DNA of 64,000 nt. Source: Symsagittifera roscoffensis. Its lineage: Eukaryota > Xenacoelomorpha > Acoela > Convolutidae. Shown in pieces: positions 20,244 through 30,242 of this stretch (the first letter of the stretch is position 1; each line of letters opens with the position of its first letter). Below the pieces are notes generated by a model that was not told the DNA's origin, did not search any database, and saw only the letters and a list, made by a program, of their open reading frames with translations. The stretch spans positions 52,467,074 through 52,531,073 of the forward strand of contig NC_087063.1 of assembly GCF_963678635.1 (NCBI RefSeq). The letters are read 5' to 3'. Both the position numbers and the translations under genes were made by a program.

Positions 20244-20843
20244 TCAGAAGTTTTTTAATGAAAAATTGACATGATCACTATTTACAAATCCATAACCATC
20301 AATAAAACAGTCAATTATTTTTAACAAATCATGTTCATATTTTGAGTTTTGTACTTTACGAATTCTGTCTGAAAATGCTGAGCCAAGAGTTTGCGTAGAT
20401 GCAAGTTTTTGATTAGAACTTAGATAATGTTTTTTGAACTTTTTGCGCACAAGTCGTTTCCTTGATATGCTTGGTGTTTTTTCTGCCCCTTTCCATCGTA
20501 AATTATGCTGCACTCCACAACTAAGCTGATTGAAGAGTTCAACACTTGATGTGACAATACTCGAAAAGAATCTGTGCTTGTACAAAGTGTAAAGACAATC
20601 AATTTCTTGATACATATATTGATAATTGTCTAATCTCTGAAGAATTTGGCTAAGGGAAGTTCCAATTAAAATTATATGAAATTTGCAATTTCCCATGGAA
20701 CAGAAAAAATCATGAGTAGAGACGCAATAATCTTGGATTACTATGTATTTTTCGTTAAAATCGTTGGAAACAGAAATAAACAATGATTTACTATTATAAT
20801 CTGAATAAAAGCTGGGAAGAGCTTGACACATAGCAGCTGCCAT
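20244..20843 (-). CDS. gene C, intact, unrecognised
   Basis: The frame from ATG 20843 gives 199 residues. The N-terminal part (MAAAMCQALPSFYSDY...) is mixed hydrophobic with several cysteines. A basic cluster KRLVRKKFKKHY lies near residues 128-142 and could be a nuclear localisation or nucleic-acid-binding patch. The C-terminal block KVQNSKYEHDLLKIIDCFID is the most conserved part among the three copies. It is divergently transcribed from gene D over a 204-base spacer. No known domain was recognised. It is the longest intact frame in the Maverick core. Confidence 0.6.
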   Translation of the reverse strand: MAAAMCQALPSFYSDYNSKSLFISVSNDFNEKYIVIQDYCVSTHDFFCSMGNCKFHIILIGTSLSQILQRLDNYQYMYQEIDCLYTLYKHRFFSSIVTSSVELFNQLSCGVQHNLRWKGAEKTPSISRKRLVRKKFKKHYLSSNQKLASTQTLGSAFSDRIRKVQNSKYEHDLLKIIDCFIDGYGFVNSDHVNFSLKNF

Positions 20844-21047
20844 TGGGAAAAATGATTTTTGCAGAAAATGGTGGAGTTATATAGTAGTAGTAACGCCTAC
20901 GCAGCTTCCATATAGGGAAATCCTTCCATATTTGATACTACTTCCATATATGGAAATGGCGATGACTCATACTGCTTACTTCCATTTTCATTTAATCTCA
21001 AAGTCATTTCTCTCATTTCTCCTCATCTGATCAGTTTGTTCTTCAAA
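20844..21047. promoter_or_regulatory. divergent promoter of genes C and D with CArG box
   Basis: The spacer contains CCATATATGG at 20944-20953, a perfect match to the CC(A/T)6GG consensus bound by SRF/MADS-box factors. A near match CCATATAGGG lies at 20908-20917, with two further CTTCCAT repeats. The symmetrical placement between two divergent starts suggests a shared control element. Binding itself is inference. Confidence 0.4.
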
Positions 21048-21587
21048 ATGTACTCGAGAAAAGTTGATAGTTCCAACTATATTGAATTTTCAAAAATTCA
21101 AAAGAGAATTGGGAGATTTGTTTGGTTCCAAAAATCCAGCAAGGGAAAAATATGTTTGGAACCGTGCTTTCAACTATTAAAAATAAATGATTTGGGACAA
21201 TTTGAAAAGTCTCAACAAGTCTATCTTAGTGAAAAAGAAGGCAAAGCAATATCCGCAATACGGAATACTGTTATTCACGATGCTGAAAATTTTGGACTCG
21301 TACCTATATATGAAGCCAAATCTGGCAGAGAATCAACTATGGATCAGGAGCTCGACATCTGTAATAGAGTATATGAAATAGCAATGTACAACATGAGGAG
21401 GGTGTGTGTCACAATCAAGAAGTACAACGTGAGCAAGCCACCCTACATTCAGATTCGACTCTTTACTGCAAAGGAAAATGAAGACTTGAAGCAAGTTGCA
21501 TATGTCAACTATACTTTGAATGAATTCAAAGAACTGTCCCAAATATTGGGAGACTTTATGTTTGTTGATAATTGTAAACCTCAGTAA
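21048..21587 (+). CDS. gene D, possible tandem PC4-like ssDNA-binding protein
   Basis: 179 residues from ATG 21048. Two segments have the rhythm of the PC4/p15 ssDNA-binding fold (R-x-V-x-V strand, K-G-K or P-x-I-x-I-R strand, then a helix). The first, about residues 24-75, contains RFVWFQKSSKGKICLE and VYLSEKEGKAI. The second, about 117-170, contains RRVCVTIKKY, YIQIRLF and YTLNEFKELSQIL. PC4-type proteins bind single-stranded DNA, which protein-primed replication would need. The similarity is by eye and weak, so an unrelated small protein remains possible. It is divergent from gene C and upstream of gene E on the same strand. Confidence 0.45.
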   Translation: MYSRKVDSSNYIEFSKIQKRIGRFVWFQKSSKGKICLEPCFQLLKINDLGQFEKSQQVYLSEKEGKAISAIRNTVIHDAENFGLVPIYEAKSGRESTMDQELDICNRVYEIAMYNMRRVCVTIKKYNVSKPPYIQIRLFTAKENEDLKQVAYVNYTLNEFKELSQILGDFMFVDNCKPQ

Positions 21588-22090
21588 AGCTTTGTGATGT
21601 TTTGCATGTTTGGTAATTGAGATATTATTGGTTCAAAACTTTTTTGTCTCATTAAAGTGTATATTTAGAGCTATAATATCTGAGGAAAAGCCAGACAAAA
21701 CATACAATTTAATCGAAATTGACATAAAACACTAACCAATTATGAAATAATTTTCCAGTATTTGTTTATGAAATTACAGATAAATTTATTTAATAACTGT
21801 TTTCATCAAAGTTTAGCTAAATTTTGCCTCAATTTAAGAAAATTACAAACAAGAATGTATATTTAGTTGAAAACATTATCATTATTTTTTTAAATTTTTT
21901 GAATTTCATTGGTTGTTTTCAATTTTTTTTTTGTAATTTGAGGTTTCTATTGGCTACATGAATTTCCTTGAAACTAATTAGACTCTAAATAATTTAAAAA
22001 TATTTACGACGATGTTACTACAAAATTTTAAGTTTTTAAGTTTCTTCATATATTTCAGTAAGAAAAATATTTCCATCAAAAGCGTTTTCA
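21588..22090. other. no gene seen
   Basis: AT-rich spacer between genes D and E. It contains a TATATTTCAG acceptor-like site about 30 bases before the gene E ATG; nothing else can be supported. Confidence 0.4.
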
Positions 22091-22607
22091 ATGTCTGAAT
22101 TCAACATTTATCAGAATTTAAAATTAAACTACTACAAAAAACTACAAGAGTGGTGGGCAGATGAAGTTGATGGAGATTGTATTAGTTTTAATTTGTATAG
22201 AAACACAGAAAGTTCAATAGTTTTGTTAAAAAGATGGAGAGCATATTACAAAAAAGAAGAGTACTGTCAGATTTATCAACAATATTTTTATTTAGAAGAG
22301 TTAACACAGATTGGATGGTCGATCAGTAAAAAAACAAAACAATGGAAGAGCCTATGAAACAGAAATTGGAGATAAGGAACATCAATTCGATTACTGTTTT
22401 GAATTTGATACAAATACAAAATCCAGATTTGTCAGAATATCTTTTGATCGTTTATCCAAATTTAATAGACTTCCGGTTGTTTATACTAAAATATACCAAA
22501 AAGAAAACGATAAAAACGTATATTTTGGTAATTTCTTTTTTCACTGGTTAGAAAAAATTTTGATCGAAATTTCAAAATTTGAATTGAATATCGAAAAAAC
22601 AATATAA
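22091..22607 (+). pseudogene. gene E, frameshifted, unrecognised
   Basis: The first frame from ATG 22091 (MSEFNIYQNLKLNYYKKLQE...) runs to 22357. A second frame continues the likely product from about 22325 (NNGRAYETEIGDKEHQFDYC...) to 22607. The slip lies in an A-rich run (AAAAAAACAAAACAA) near 22328-22342. Joined length would be about 170 residues, charged and aromatic-rich, with no recognisable motif. The last ~18 codons lie in the right inverted arm and so recur at 15708-15764. Confidence 0.5.
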
Positions 22608-22744
22608 ACTAGACAAGGAATCTCATTTATCCCACTAGGGTATCAAATTTCAAATCTTAGTTATGTTGGGAAAATTCAATAAAATTTATTGACTAAGAAA
22701 ATTCATAAACATAGTCTGGTTCTGATCTACAAAGTTTTTTAAAA

Positions 22745-23100
22745 TTTGTGATTACTTCATTCTGATTGGTTATTAACACAAATAATGTCTGTGAAAGTAT
22801 CCTCAAAATCTACAATTTTTTTAAAAAATTGTTGAAAAATTCATGAGAAGAAGAGATCAACTATGATTGGTTGACATTAAATTTCTTGAAAATTTCCTGA
22901 TTTTTGAAGCTCAATTCTGATAGGTTGACATTGAATTTGTTGAAAATTACATGACTTTTGAAGCTCAATTCTGATTGGTGTTCATTGAATTCGTCGAAAA
23001 TCACATTGTTATTGAAGCTCAATTATGATTGGTTGATATCAGAAAAGATAAAAGTTTCCTTGTAATTAATGCTCGATTCTGATTGGTTGATACTTTTAAA
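22745..23100. promoter_or_regulatory. GCTCAATTCTGATTGGTTGA repeats in right arm
   Basis: At least six CTGATTGGT/ATGATTGGT motifs (near 22753, 22865, 22918, 22972, 23027, 23078) occur at roughly 50- to 60-base intervals, mostly inside GAAGCTCAATTCTGATTGG. This is a tandem repeat carrying inverted CCAAT boxes between gene E and the zinc-finger remnant. Confidence 0.5.
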
Positions 23101-23303
23101 AATTCCATGGTTAGATTGGATGATTTTTATTTCAGCTAGGCTAAATAGCATATCCACTCTGATTTCCTTTTCGTTGAAAACAATTGGTTAATAAGTTTGC
23201 TGTTTTTATTTACTTTTATTCATTTTTTGAGGCTATTCAACTCACCTTGTCTAAAAATTTGGTTTATTTTAAATCTCCCATTTAATTTTTCATTACAATT
23301 GAG

Positions 23304-23377
23304 ATGTCTTCACTCAATAGAAACGAAAGAGTTGCATGTCTTGAATGTGGCAGGGAATACACTCACAAAGATGCATC
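23304..23377 (+). pseudogene. DNA polymerase zinc-finger exon remnant
   Basis: Begins ATG and encodes SSLNRNERVACLECGREYT as in the left arm, then breaks at GATGCATC, where a deletion joins it to the sequence that follows the exon in the left arm. Only part of the first finger remains. Confidence 0.65.
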
Positions 23378-26300
23378 GATTTTTGAAAAACTTAGAAATT
23401 ACTATGATTATTAGTTTTTACGGAATCTAAAAAGTCTCAGCAATTGTAACAAATCTAGTCAGTAATTATACAGTGTTTTCATTACATTACCTGAACTGTC
23501 ATTTGTTTTTTTATTCAAAGGTTTTGATTGATGTTAAAGACAGCAAAAATCGAGTTCAAATCGTCGTGAAGCTTTCCATGGAACTCGATCCGAAAATTTT
23601 TAATCAACAGTAAAAACTCCCTTGGTTGCAAGCTTGCGGAGACTTTGTTGTGATAAATTTGTAGTAAAGTGCATAACATATGCTAATGAGTATTTAAGTA
23701 TTCGCCTAAAAATTGTAAAACTTGGATATTTGGAAAACATCAACTAATTGAAAGGTTTTTTGTAGTTACTATTTTAAAGTTTTCCTTGTTTAGTGCTTGT
23801 AAAAGTGTTCATAGAGCAGAGCTTTTTAAGCAGATAATGTGGTTTGACTTATTAAGAATTATGTTAGTCTATTGATTTTTGATGATTTCAGAAAAGAAAT
23901 TGATAAATGACCTGGAAAAAATGTATATTTTGCTAAACTTTGAAAGTTTCAAGATAATGATATACATCAATCCAACTAAAAATTTAGTCTAAAAGAGAAA
24001 TTCAGATTTAAAACAGCATTATACAGTTATGAGGTTGAGAAATATCTTTAAAACTTTTTAGTAAAGGATTTATGGTAATAATTCAGCTTCGGATTATTGA
24101 ACGTTCGTTGAAACGATACATTTTTCCATCTAAAATTCATTTTTCAAGTAAAAATTTGCTCAAATTGGTTTCATTTGGTAGATAGAAGATGAAGCAGAAA
24201 CTGAGAAATTGCTAAATGAGATAGAACTTCAATTTATTCCTAAGGAGATTTGAGATAATTTTACCAAAATTTAGCTTATGAAGTATATCTTGAGAAAAAA
24301 TCCGACATAAAAATTCTCAAAGTCTTATATTTATGCGTAATTCATTAGAAAAAATTGTTATCATTTGATATAATAGGTACTTTATATGAAAGATCAAATG
24401 TTTTGAGGATAATTTTTGAGAAGCAAACCCAATTCGACATCTTTTGGAAGAAGATACATAAAGCATAAATCGAAAACTTGCTTTCAAGATCTACTTTTCC
24501 TTGCTACATACACACACAATACTACATAGAATATACAACACTATATACAATACATTACTACATTTTTACTACATAGAGTTTTTTTCTTAATAAAAATCGG
24601 ATAATTACACAATTGCTCCAGTTTGCACCTTGATTTGCTTTGCTAAATCAATTTTTTGAGACTCGCTCTTTCAGAAGTTTTTATATTGTATATGTTAGGA
24701 ACTTGTTTCTCTTGCGTATTTCCGGAGATTTTCAGATTATAACTAATAGAGCTGCTCCTAATTTGTTCTTAGATCGTAAAAATACACCTTTATATTCTCA
24801 TTTTTTACATATATTTTTGAATGCTTTATCTAGCACAAATTCTTCCTCACTTGGATTTTTTTGAGAAAATTTCCGTCAAAATTTAAGAAAAAAAGCGAGT
24901 TAATAACTATTTTGCAAGAAAAGTGATAGCTATTGATCCCAAAATGTGTATTTTTGCTTAAATAGTTTACAATAGCAACTGAACAGGGGAACCTTGAGGA
25001 AGATATAAACATTTTTTATTGTAATAATCATACGGTATCAGTTCTAATTTCATCTCTGCCAGCAAATTGTTCGTTCAATTGATACTATTTTCCTCCTAAA
25101 TACTCCAGTTTTGACTAAATTTTCTAGTAGGGTGTGTTCAATAGCGAAAACATGTATTAAAAAGAAAGCAAGAATAACTTTAAAACATGGAAAAATTCTA
25201 CGGAAAATCTTGAAAGTTATGTTGCAGAAGCAACGGAGAGATAATCATCAGTTATGAAGAAGTTTTTGTTGAATTTGACCCAATATCGAATAAATTTTTA
25301 AGAAACATTTATCCCATTTAAACAATTTTAGCAATAAACTGTTCATTTTTTATCAATAATCTGAAATTTCTAATTTTTAACATAAAAAATTTCTCACAAG
25401 TTTTAATTTTTGTACAAATTTGGGTAATTCAATGAGAAAAAAGTGAGGAGGAGTTGAATCATGGAGTTTGATTTAGAAATTTCATAGAATATTGCGCTTA
25501 ATGTTCATTTGAATTGAGATTCCTAAAAATCATTCCTGAACTGGACAAAAACAATTAGTTAAAAACCAAAATTAAAAGTTCGAAATTGAAAATTTCATGT
25601 AAAATTGATTAATTTTCATTTTACCTTTTCAAAAATTACGACTAATTTTACTGTTTTCCGGAAGTTTCAATATTGATTCTGCTACTATGAACCTTCTTTT
25701 CAGTTTTTAGAGCATTGTATAATCAAGTATTTAGCTCAAATTAAGGTAAACTTCATTGTGTTTCAAAATATTGAGAAAAAATTGTGGAAAAAGTCATTTT
25801 TTTATTCAAAATTTTGTATCATTGTCTCAACATAATGCCAATTAAAATACAATCTAGCTTATTTTTAAAAACAATACGTAAAAGTATGTTTAAAATCAGA
25901 TCAAAAACAACAATACATTAACCAAAATTATGAGATTTCAGCAATTTTTTCCAAAAATTTGCAGTTTGTTCCAAATACTTGAAATTTTTGCAATTTTTTC
26001 CAAATACTTCAAATTTTTGCAATTTTTTCCAAAAACTTGAATATTTTTTGGGGTTCAGTAGGTTTCAGCATAGTTTAAGCTAGATTGAGTACAGTTTCTA
26101 AAAAAGAATCATCTAATAAAATAGTTATTATTATAAAATTATATCAAATCATATCGTGTTTTGAAGTTTTTTGAAAAAATATCAATTTTTTTTATAAGCA
26201 TTTCCAAATTTTTGCACATCTTACCATGGACTTACCGTGAACCAATAAACATATTCTCTTCATTGCACATTCTACATGTAACACTCAAGAATTACATAAC

Positions 26301-26722
26301 GCATACCGAGATTTTTGCGAAAAAACTAGACATTTCCACACAAAATCCAAAAAAAAACAGTTTTTCTTACTATTTTCTTACCATCACACTGAAACCTTAC
26401 CATTCCTATCTTAATACATTGGGAAATCTATTCCCTATGTTAATACAAGGAATTTCTAATCCTTATACATAGGGATATCTATACACTATCTTAATACATG
26501 GGAAATCTAAACACTATCTTAAAACATGGTAAGATCGGGCGCCAAAAATTTTTCTGAAACTTACCATCTGAAACCTACCATCTTAAAACATGGGAAACCT
26601 ATTCCCTACCTTAATACAGTGGAAATCTATTCCCTATCTTAATACATAGCCTGCGGACCGGATACTCTATAGCCTATGTTAATACCCCCCCCCCCCCCTG
26701 ATCACCTCACCCTTTTACTACT

Positions 26723-26728
26723 CGTTTT
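26723..26728. repeat. right 6-bp target duplication CGTTTT
   Basis: CGTTTT follows the TACTACT terminus and equals the six bases before the left terminus at 11697-11702. Confidence 0.85.
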
Positions 26729-27784
26729 CAAATATATCAAGAAACAGAAATCGCATGCAAATACAGAAAACCACTTCTCAAAACACAATATTCTGAAATA
26801 TTCGTTGAATACAAAAAAGGTTTCGACATGACCACTGGAAAAATAAAAATTGACCCTTATGCCACAGGTCATCCTCTACACGAAGGAACATCATATATAC
26901 CAGTTAACTTTCAAAAAAGTAATGGTCAACCTGGTGTACATCTAAAGCCACATGAAACTAGAAGCACACGTTTACAAGAACTATCACTAATGAATAATTC
27001 TTATTTTGGTAATATCCACTATGATATTCACTTAGATATGAAGTTAAACTACACGATTAGTCGAATTTTTCAAGAAATGTCACTTTCCGAATTAGAAACA
27101 CTTCACCAACTATGCGAATTAGAAGGGACACAAATCCTACAATCACTTGCACTAGCAGTGTTAAAAATACCCTACGCAGGATTTTTACTATCAGGAAATA
27201 GATCAAATTTTCTAGACTACGAAGGAAACATTTTATGGTTTTATACTTGTACCAAAAAAGTGTCACCACTATATGTTTTTGAAGATAAAAGATGCTATAA
27301 AAGAATCCCTATTTTTTATAAAAATAAAGTACAGTTTGTTGACACACTTTCAAGACGAACATATTTTTGGGATACCGCAGTCCCATGTGGATCAGAAAAT
27401 AGCCACAATTTAGTACAATTGAACCCTGATGAAGGTAAATATTATCTTGTTACCCCATACCCCACGTTAATGCATTCACTCAAAAAATTTTCACCCGAAA
27501 GCATCAGAGCTATTGCTCGTAATCCAAATATTGATTTACAATCAATTGGAATATATTCAAAATCCGATATCCAACACCACATTAGAACAAAACAATTCCA
27601 GGAATTATTAACACAAATGGACACTATACAAAGACAATCAATTGACCAAAACTTACGCAAACTTGCCGAAACCGCAGGGTTTGCAGATATCTATACACAA
27701 GATTATAGCGGATATTTTAAAGAAATTAAAGACTATATATATCTAAACGGTGAAAATACAGACCACAAGATATTTCACCTATAA
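26729..27784 (+). pseudogene. virus-type membrane glycoprotein, C-terminal ectodomain part
   Basis: Open directly from the target duplication through ATG 26828 to the stop at 27784, 352 codons, and in register with the N-terminal half at 10713-11702. Key features are a leucine/alanine-rich stretch after a CELEG, then WFYTCTKKVSP, CYKRIPIFYKNK, FVDTLSRRTY, VPCGSE and a later YYLVTPYPTLM. The retroelement env on the minus strand has the parallel motifs RVPTFYNGQ and LVDPITRQ. This pattern is typical of the fusion part of env-like glycoproteins in nematode retroelements and chuvirus-like RNA viruses. The membrane anchor is in another frame just downstream, so this copy is broken independently of the Maverick. 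Confidence 0.6.
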
Positions 27785-28356
27785 ATATTTTTAGCTTTGT
27801 TACACTAAAAATTGAAATTCTCGATTTTCTAGGATGGCCCTATTACATCTTAGAAAAATTAACTATCCTATACGAAATGTTTAACTTTATAGGATTTCTT
27901 TTTTCACTTTTAAAAGGAATCTATAACACATGCGCTATACACACACAAGTAAATAGACAAGCAAGTGTAGCACGCATACTATTTGCAGGATTTTTTGGAA
28001 TTTTTTCATCATCAATTAACAAAATTCTTCTAGACGCACAAATCAAAGAATATAATACAAAAATAGCGACAACACAGAACACATACAACGAAGAACATAA
28101 TAACATAGAAGTAACGTCTACAGCACCACAGTTGCCACCCCTACCACATAAACATCCATTATCCTTAGTCCCACGTAATTTCCGAAACCTAGCAATAACA
28201 CATAACCCAAATTTTAGACCAAACATATCGCAAAGTCCTATACAACATATAATGACACATCATTCACAAGATGATAAAACATATGAACAAATTATAGAAC
28301 AACCCCATACCACCGCTTTTCAGTCTCATAATAATAATTTTTTTAGCCCACGATGA
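27785..28356 (+). pseudogene. glycoprotein membrane anchor and cytoplasmic tail, shifted frame
   Basis: The frame containing ATG 27877 is open from about 27770. Hydrophobic stretches (FNFIGFLFSLLKGIY and ARILFAGFFGIFSSSI) are followed by a hydrophilic, proline-containing tail to the TGA at 28354-28356. Position directly after the ectodomain suggests the transmembrane end of the same glycoprotein, separated from it by a one-base frameshift near 27770-27785. The alternative is a separate small membrane protein starting at 27877. Confidence 0.5.
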
Positions 28357-29105
28357 GCCGACAACTTGGATTCCTACACCGCTCAAATTCCCATCCAACC
28401 AACCTCAACACTCCAATCACAATAATCCCACTTTTTGCTTTCCCGCCACCCGATTTTCCAACTATTAATATAACATCAAGCATGAATTCGGATACTAATT
28501 CAGATATTTCAGTTTTTTACTCCATTTCACAGCTTAATAACCCTAATATAGAAACCCCTGACGAATTTGCAGACTCGGAACCATCTCCATCCAATAATTT
28601 TCAAACCAACTCCTCAATTTTTTCAAAGCCCCCTTTTCAACCGATCCCACTAAATAATCTACTCCCGTCCGTTTCTACTCCCTCTTATGATTCACAACTA
28701 ACCCCAACCTATTCTCCATTTCATTCCGACCGATCATCTAACTCTCCCGATACTCCCCAAAACTCCCAAGAACTCGATAATTTTATCACCCTACAACAAC
28801 AGCTAATACACCCTAACACCCTCACTATAAATCAAATTTTATCCACAATAGAATCCTCAAACCCCCCTACTCCTACACCCTCCTCAGCCTATACTGCATC
28901 GTTAGCACAATCATCCACATCCACCGAATCATCAAATAGCAATCACCGAGCTTATCGCACTTTCAAAAGAAAATTCCCAAACCATCCATTCCCGACCAAA
29001 CCAGGAACAGCCTGCGAGTATAATAATCATCCACACCACACCAACACGAAAGATTTTCTAGCAATCAGCTTACCTTCAATACAGCTTGCCTTCAATATAC
29101 TTTAA
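28353..29105 (+). CDS. unrecognised Ser/Pro/Asn/Thr-rich protein, N-terminal part
   Basis: ATG 28353 overlaps the upstream stop as ATGA, the arrangement used for termination-reinitiation in some viral and retroelement messages. The 250-residue frame is low complexity in S, P, N and T for about 200 residues. It then has a short basic patch (YRTFKRKFPNHPF), followed by the stop at 29105. The frame of 29159-30163 is open upstream to about 29090 and probably continues this protein after a frameshift. Function unknown. Confidence 0.45.
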   Translation: MSRQLGFLHRSNSHPTNLNTPITIIPLFAFPPPDFPTINITSSMNSDTNSDISVFYSISQLNNPNIETPDEFADSEPSPSNNFQTNSSIFSKPPFQPIPLNNLLPSVSTPSYDSQLTPTYSPFHSDRSSNSPDTPQNSQELDNFITLQQQLIHPNTLTINQILSTIESSNPPTPTPSSAYTASLAQSSTSTESSNSNHRAYRTFKRKFPNHPFPTKPGTACEYNNHPHHTNTKDFLAISLPSIQLAFNIL

Positions 29106-30163
29106 ACACACCTAACGACGCAAACGACAAACGTAGTTTTGTAGATGAACATGTTTTAATGCCTACACTTCATTGGACAACATATTACCATTTTACTAAT
29201 CCCCTTTGCCTGCCATTATCTAATACTCATAACGATATAGAAAAGAATAAAGATATGCTGTATCGACTCACCACACCACTAACACATAGACAATTTACTT
29301 ATATAGGATATAAAAAATCACTAAAAACATTCACTGCATTCCGAGCTAACGAATTTACAATAGAATATTACGACCATAATATCATCCGAACTAATCAAGA
29401 CCAGTTTTTAGATGACGACCGCTTCGCTAACCCACAACTAACAGAAAAATTCTTCATCAAAACATCATATGTATTCACACTCAATATTTTTGATAGAAAA
29501 TATGATCACATCATTTCTGAAGCACTAACTGATATGCAAGCTTACGAAAGTTTTAAAGAAAAATTTCAATTATTTTCACTAACCTTTCACTTCCTTGCAC
29601 CACATGATTTGCACTGTTCACACGACATTATGTTACGCACTAAACAAACTCGCACATATACATACTATCGCTTCATACAAAATCATTTTGATCTACATAC
29701 TCCATCAAGACAACCACACCATCGTTTTCAGTTTCTTAACTCGAAGTACACTTCACCATTTTTTCTAAATTTCACCTATTGCATCAAAGATACTAACCTC
29801 CACGGCATCCTCCGCAATTATGACCCAATAACACAAATGTATATATTTTGTCCCATCACGAAGACCTTTAATACCGAAGAATCCAGACCCTTCCTTATCC
29901 CACATGAATTTATCCAACCTATAGAAATCTCTATATTAGAATTTATTCACAATACTAAATACAATCACGAAACATATAATCTCATTCAAAACACACCTTA
30001 TGAGTTTGCAGTAGGCACTGAAGAACTAAAAACTATTAAAGCACTTCAATTGCTTTGGCCACTGCTCCAAACTAAAAACATCATTCGCATACTAGCAAAA
30101 TTACTAACAAATTCAGACATAATACGCGACATCTTTCCCCACGGCTTTTTCCCAGACGATTAA
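29092..30163 (+). CDS. unrecognised ordered protein of the host element
   Basis: Open frame containing ATG 29159, 334 residues from that ATG. It looks globular, with many aromatic residues and periodic hydrophobics. There is a cysteine/histidine segment HDLHCSHDIML near residue 155, and a C-terminal leucine-rich stretch ends IRDIFPHGFFPDD. Upstream in-frame codons (TLNTPNDANDKRSFVDEHVL) suggest it continues the protein of 28353-29105 after a frameshift. Not recognised; capsid, matrix or nucleoprotein roles are all possible for a glycoprotein-bearing element, and I cannot choose. Confidence 0.45.
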
Positions 30164-30166
30164 CAG

Positions 30167-30242
30167 GTAAGTATAATTACAAATATTCTTAACTAATAAA
30201 TTTAAATTAAAACTAACCATTCTTTACTCATGTTTCTTTTAG
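30167..30242 (+). other. candidate 76-base intron just after the stop
   Basis: AACAG|GTAAGT begins three bases after the stop of the preceding frame, and TTTCTTTTAG ends at 30242. Both match nematode splice consensus, and the length is typical of nematode introns. It suggests that the upstream frame is (or was) part of a spliced nuclear transcript. Confidence 0.4.

Larger units (their letters stand above)
11703..26722 (-). mobile_element. complete Polinton/Maverick element, copy 2, 15.0 kb
   Basis: The element begins AGTAGTA at 11703 and ends TACTACT at 26722. It is flanked by CGTTTT on both sides and has long inverted arms (11703-15764 and 22551-26722). Strand is given by the residual polymerase zinc-finger exon, which reads toward the left end. 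The core holds genes A (broken), microprotein, B twice, C, D and E. No complete polymerase, integrase, capsid or packaging genes are seen, so this copy looks non-autonomous. It interrupts a glycoprotein reading frame in the host element. Confidence 0.85.
22551..26722 (-). repeat. right inverted arm of Maverick copy 2
   Basis: Reverse-complement partner of 11703-15764. It differs from the left arm by a deletion of roughly 160 bases that removes most of the zinc-finger exon (junction near 23377), a longer CCAAT repeat block, and a longer C-run near the terminus (26685-26699). From 23400 to 26390 no gene can be supported. Confidence 0.85.

Noticed and set aside
11703..26722. Palindrome as a sequencing or assembly fold-back artefact
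   Set aside because: The arms differ by scattered substitutions, several indels and a ~160-base deletion, and the ends carry a target duplication. An artefact would give identical arms.
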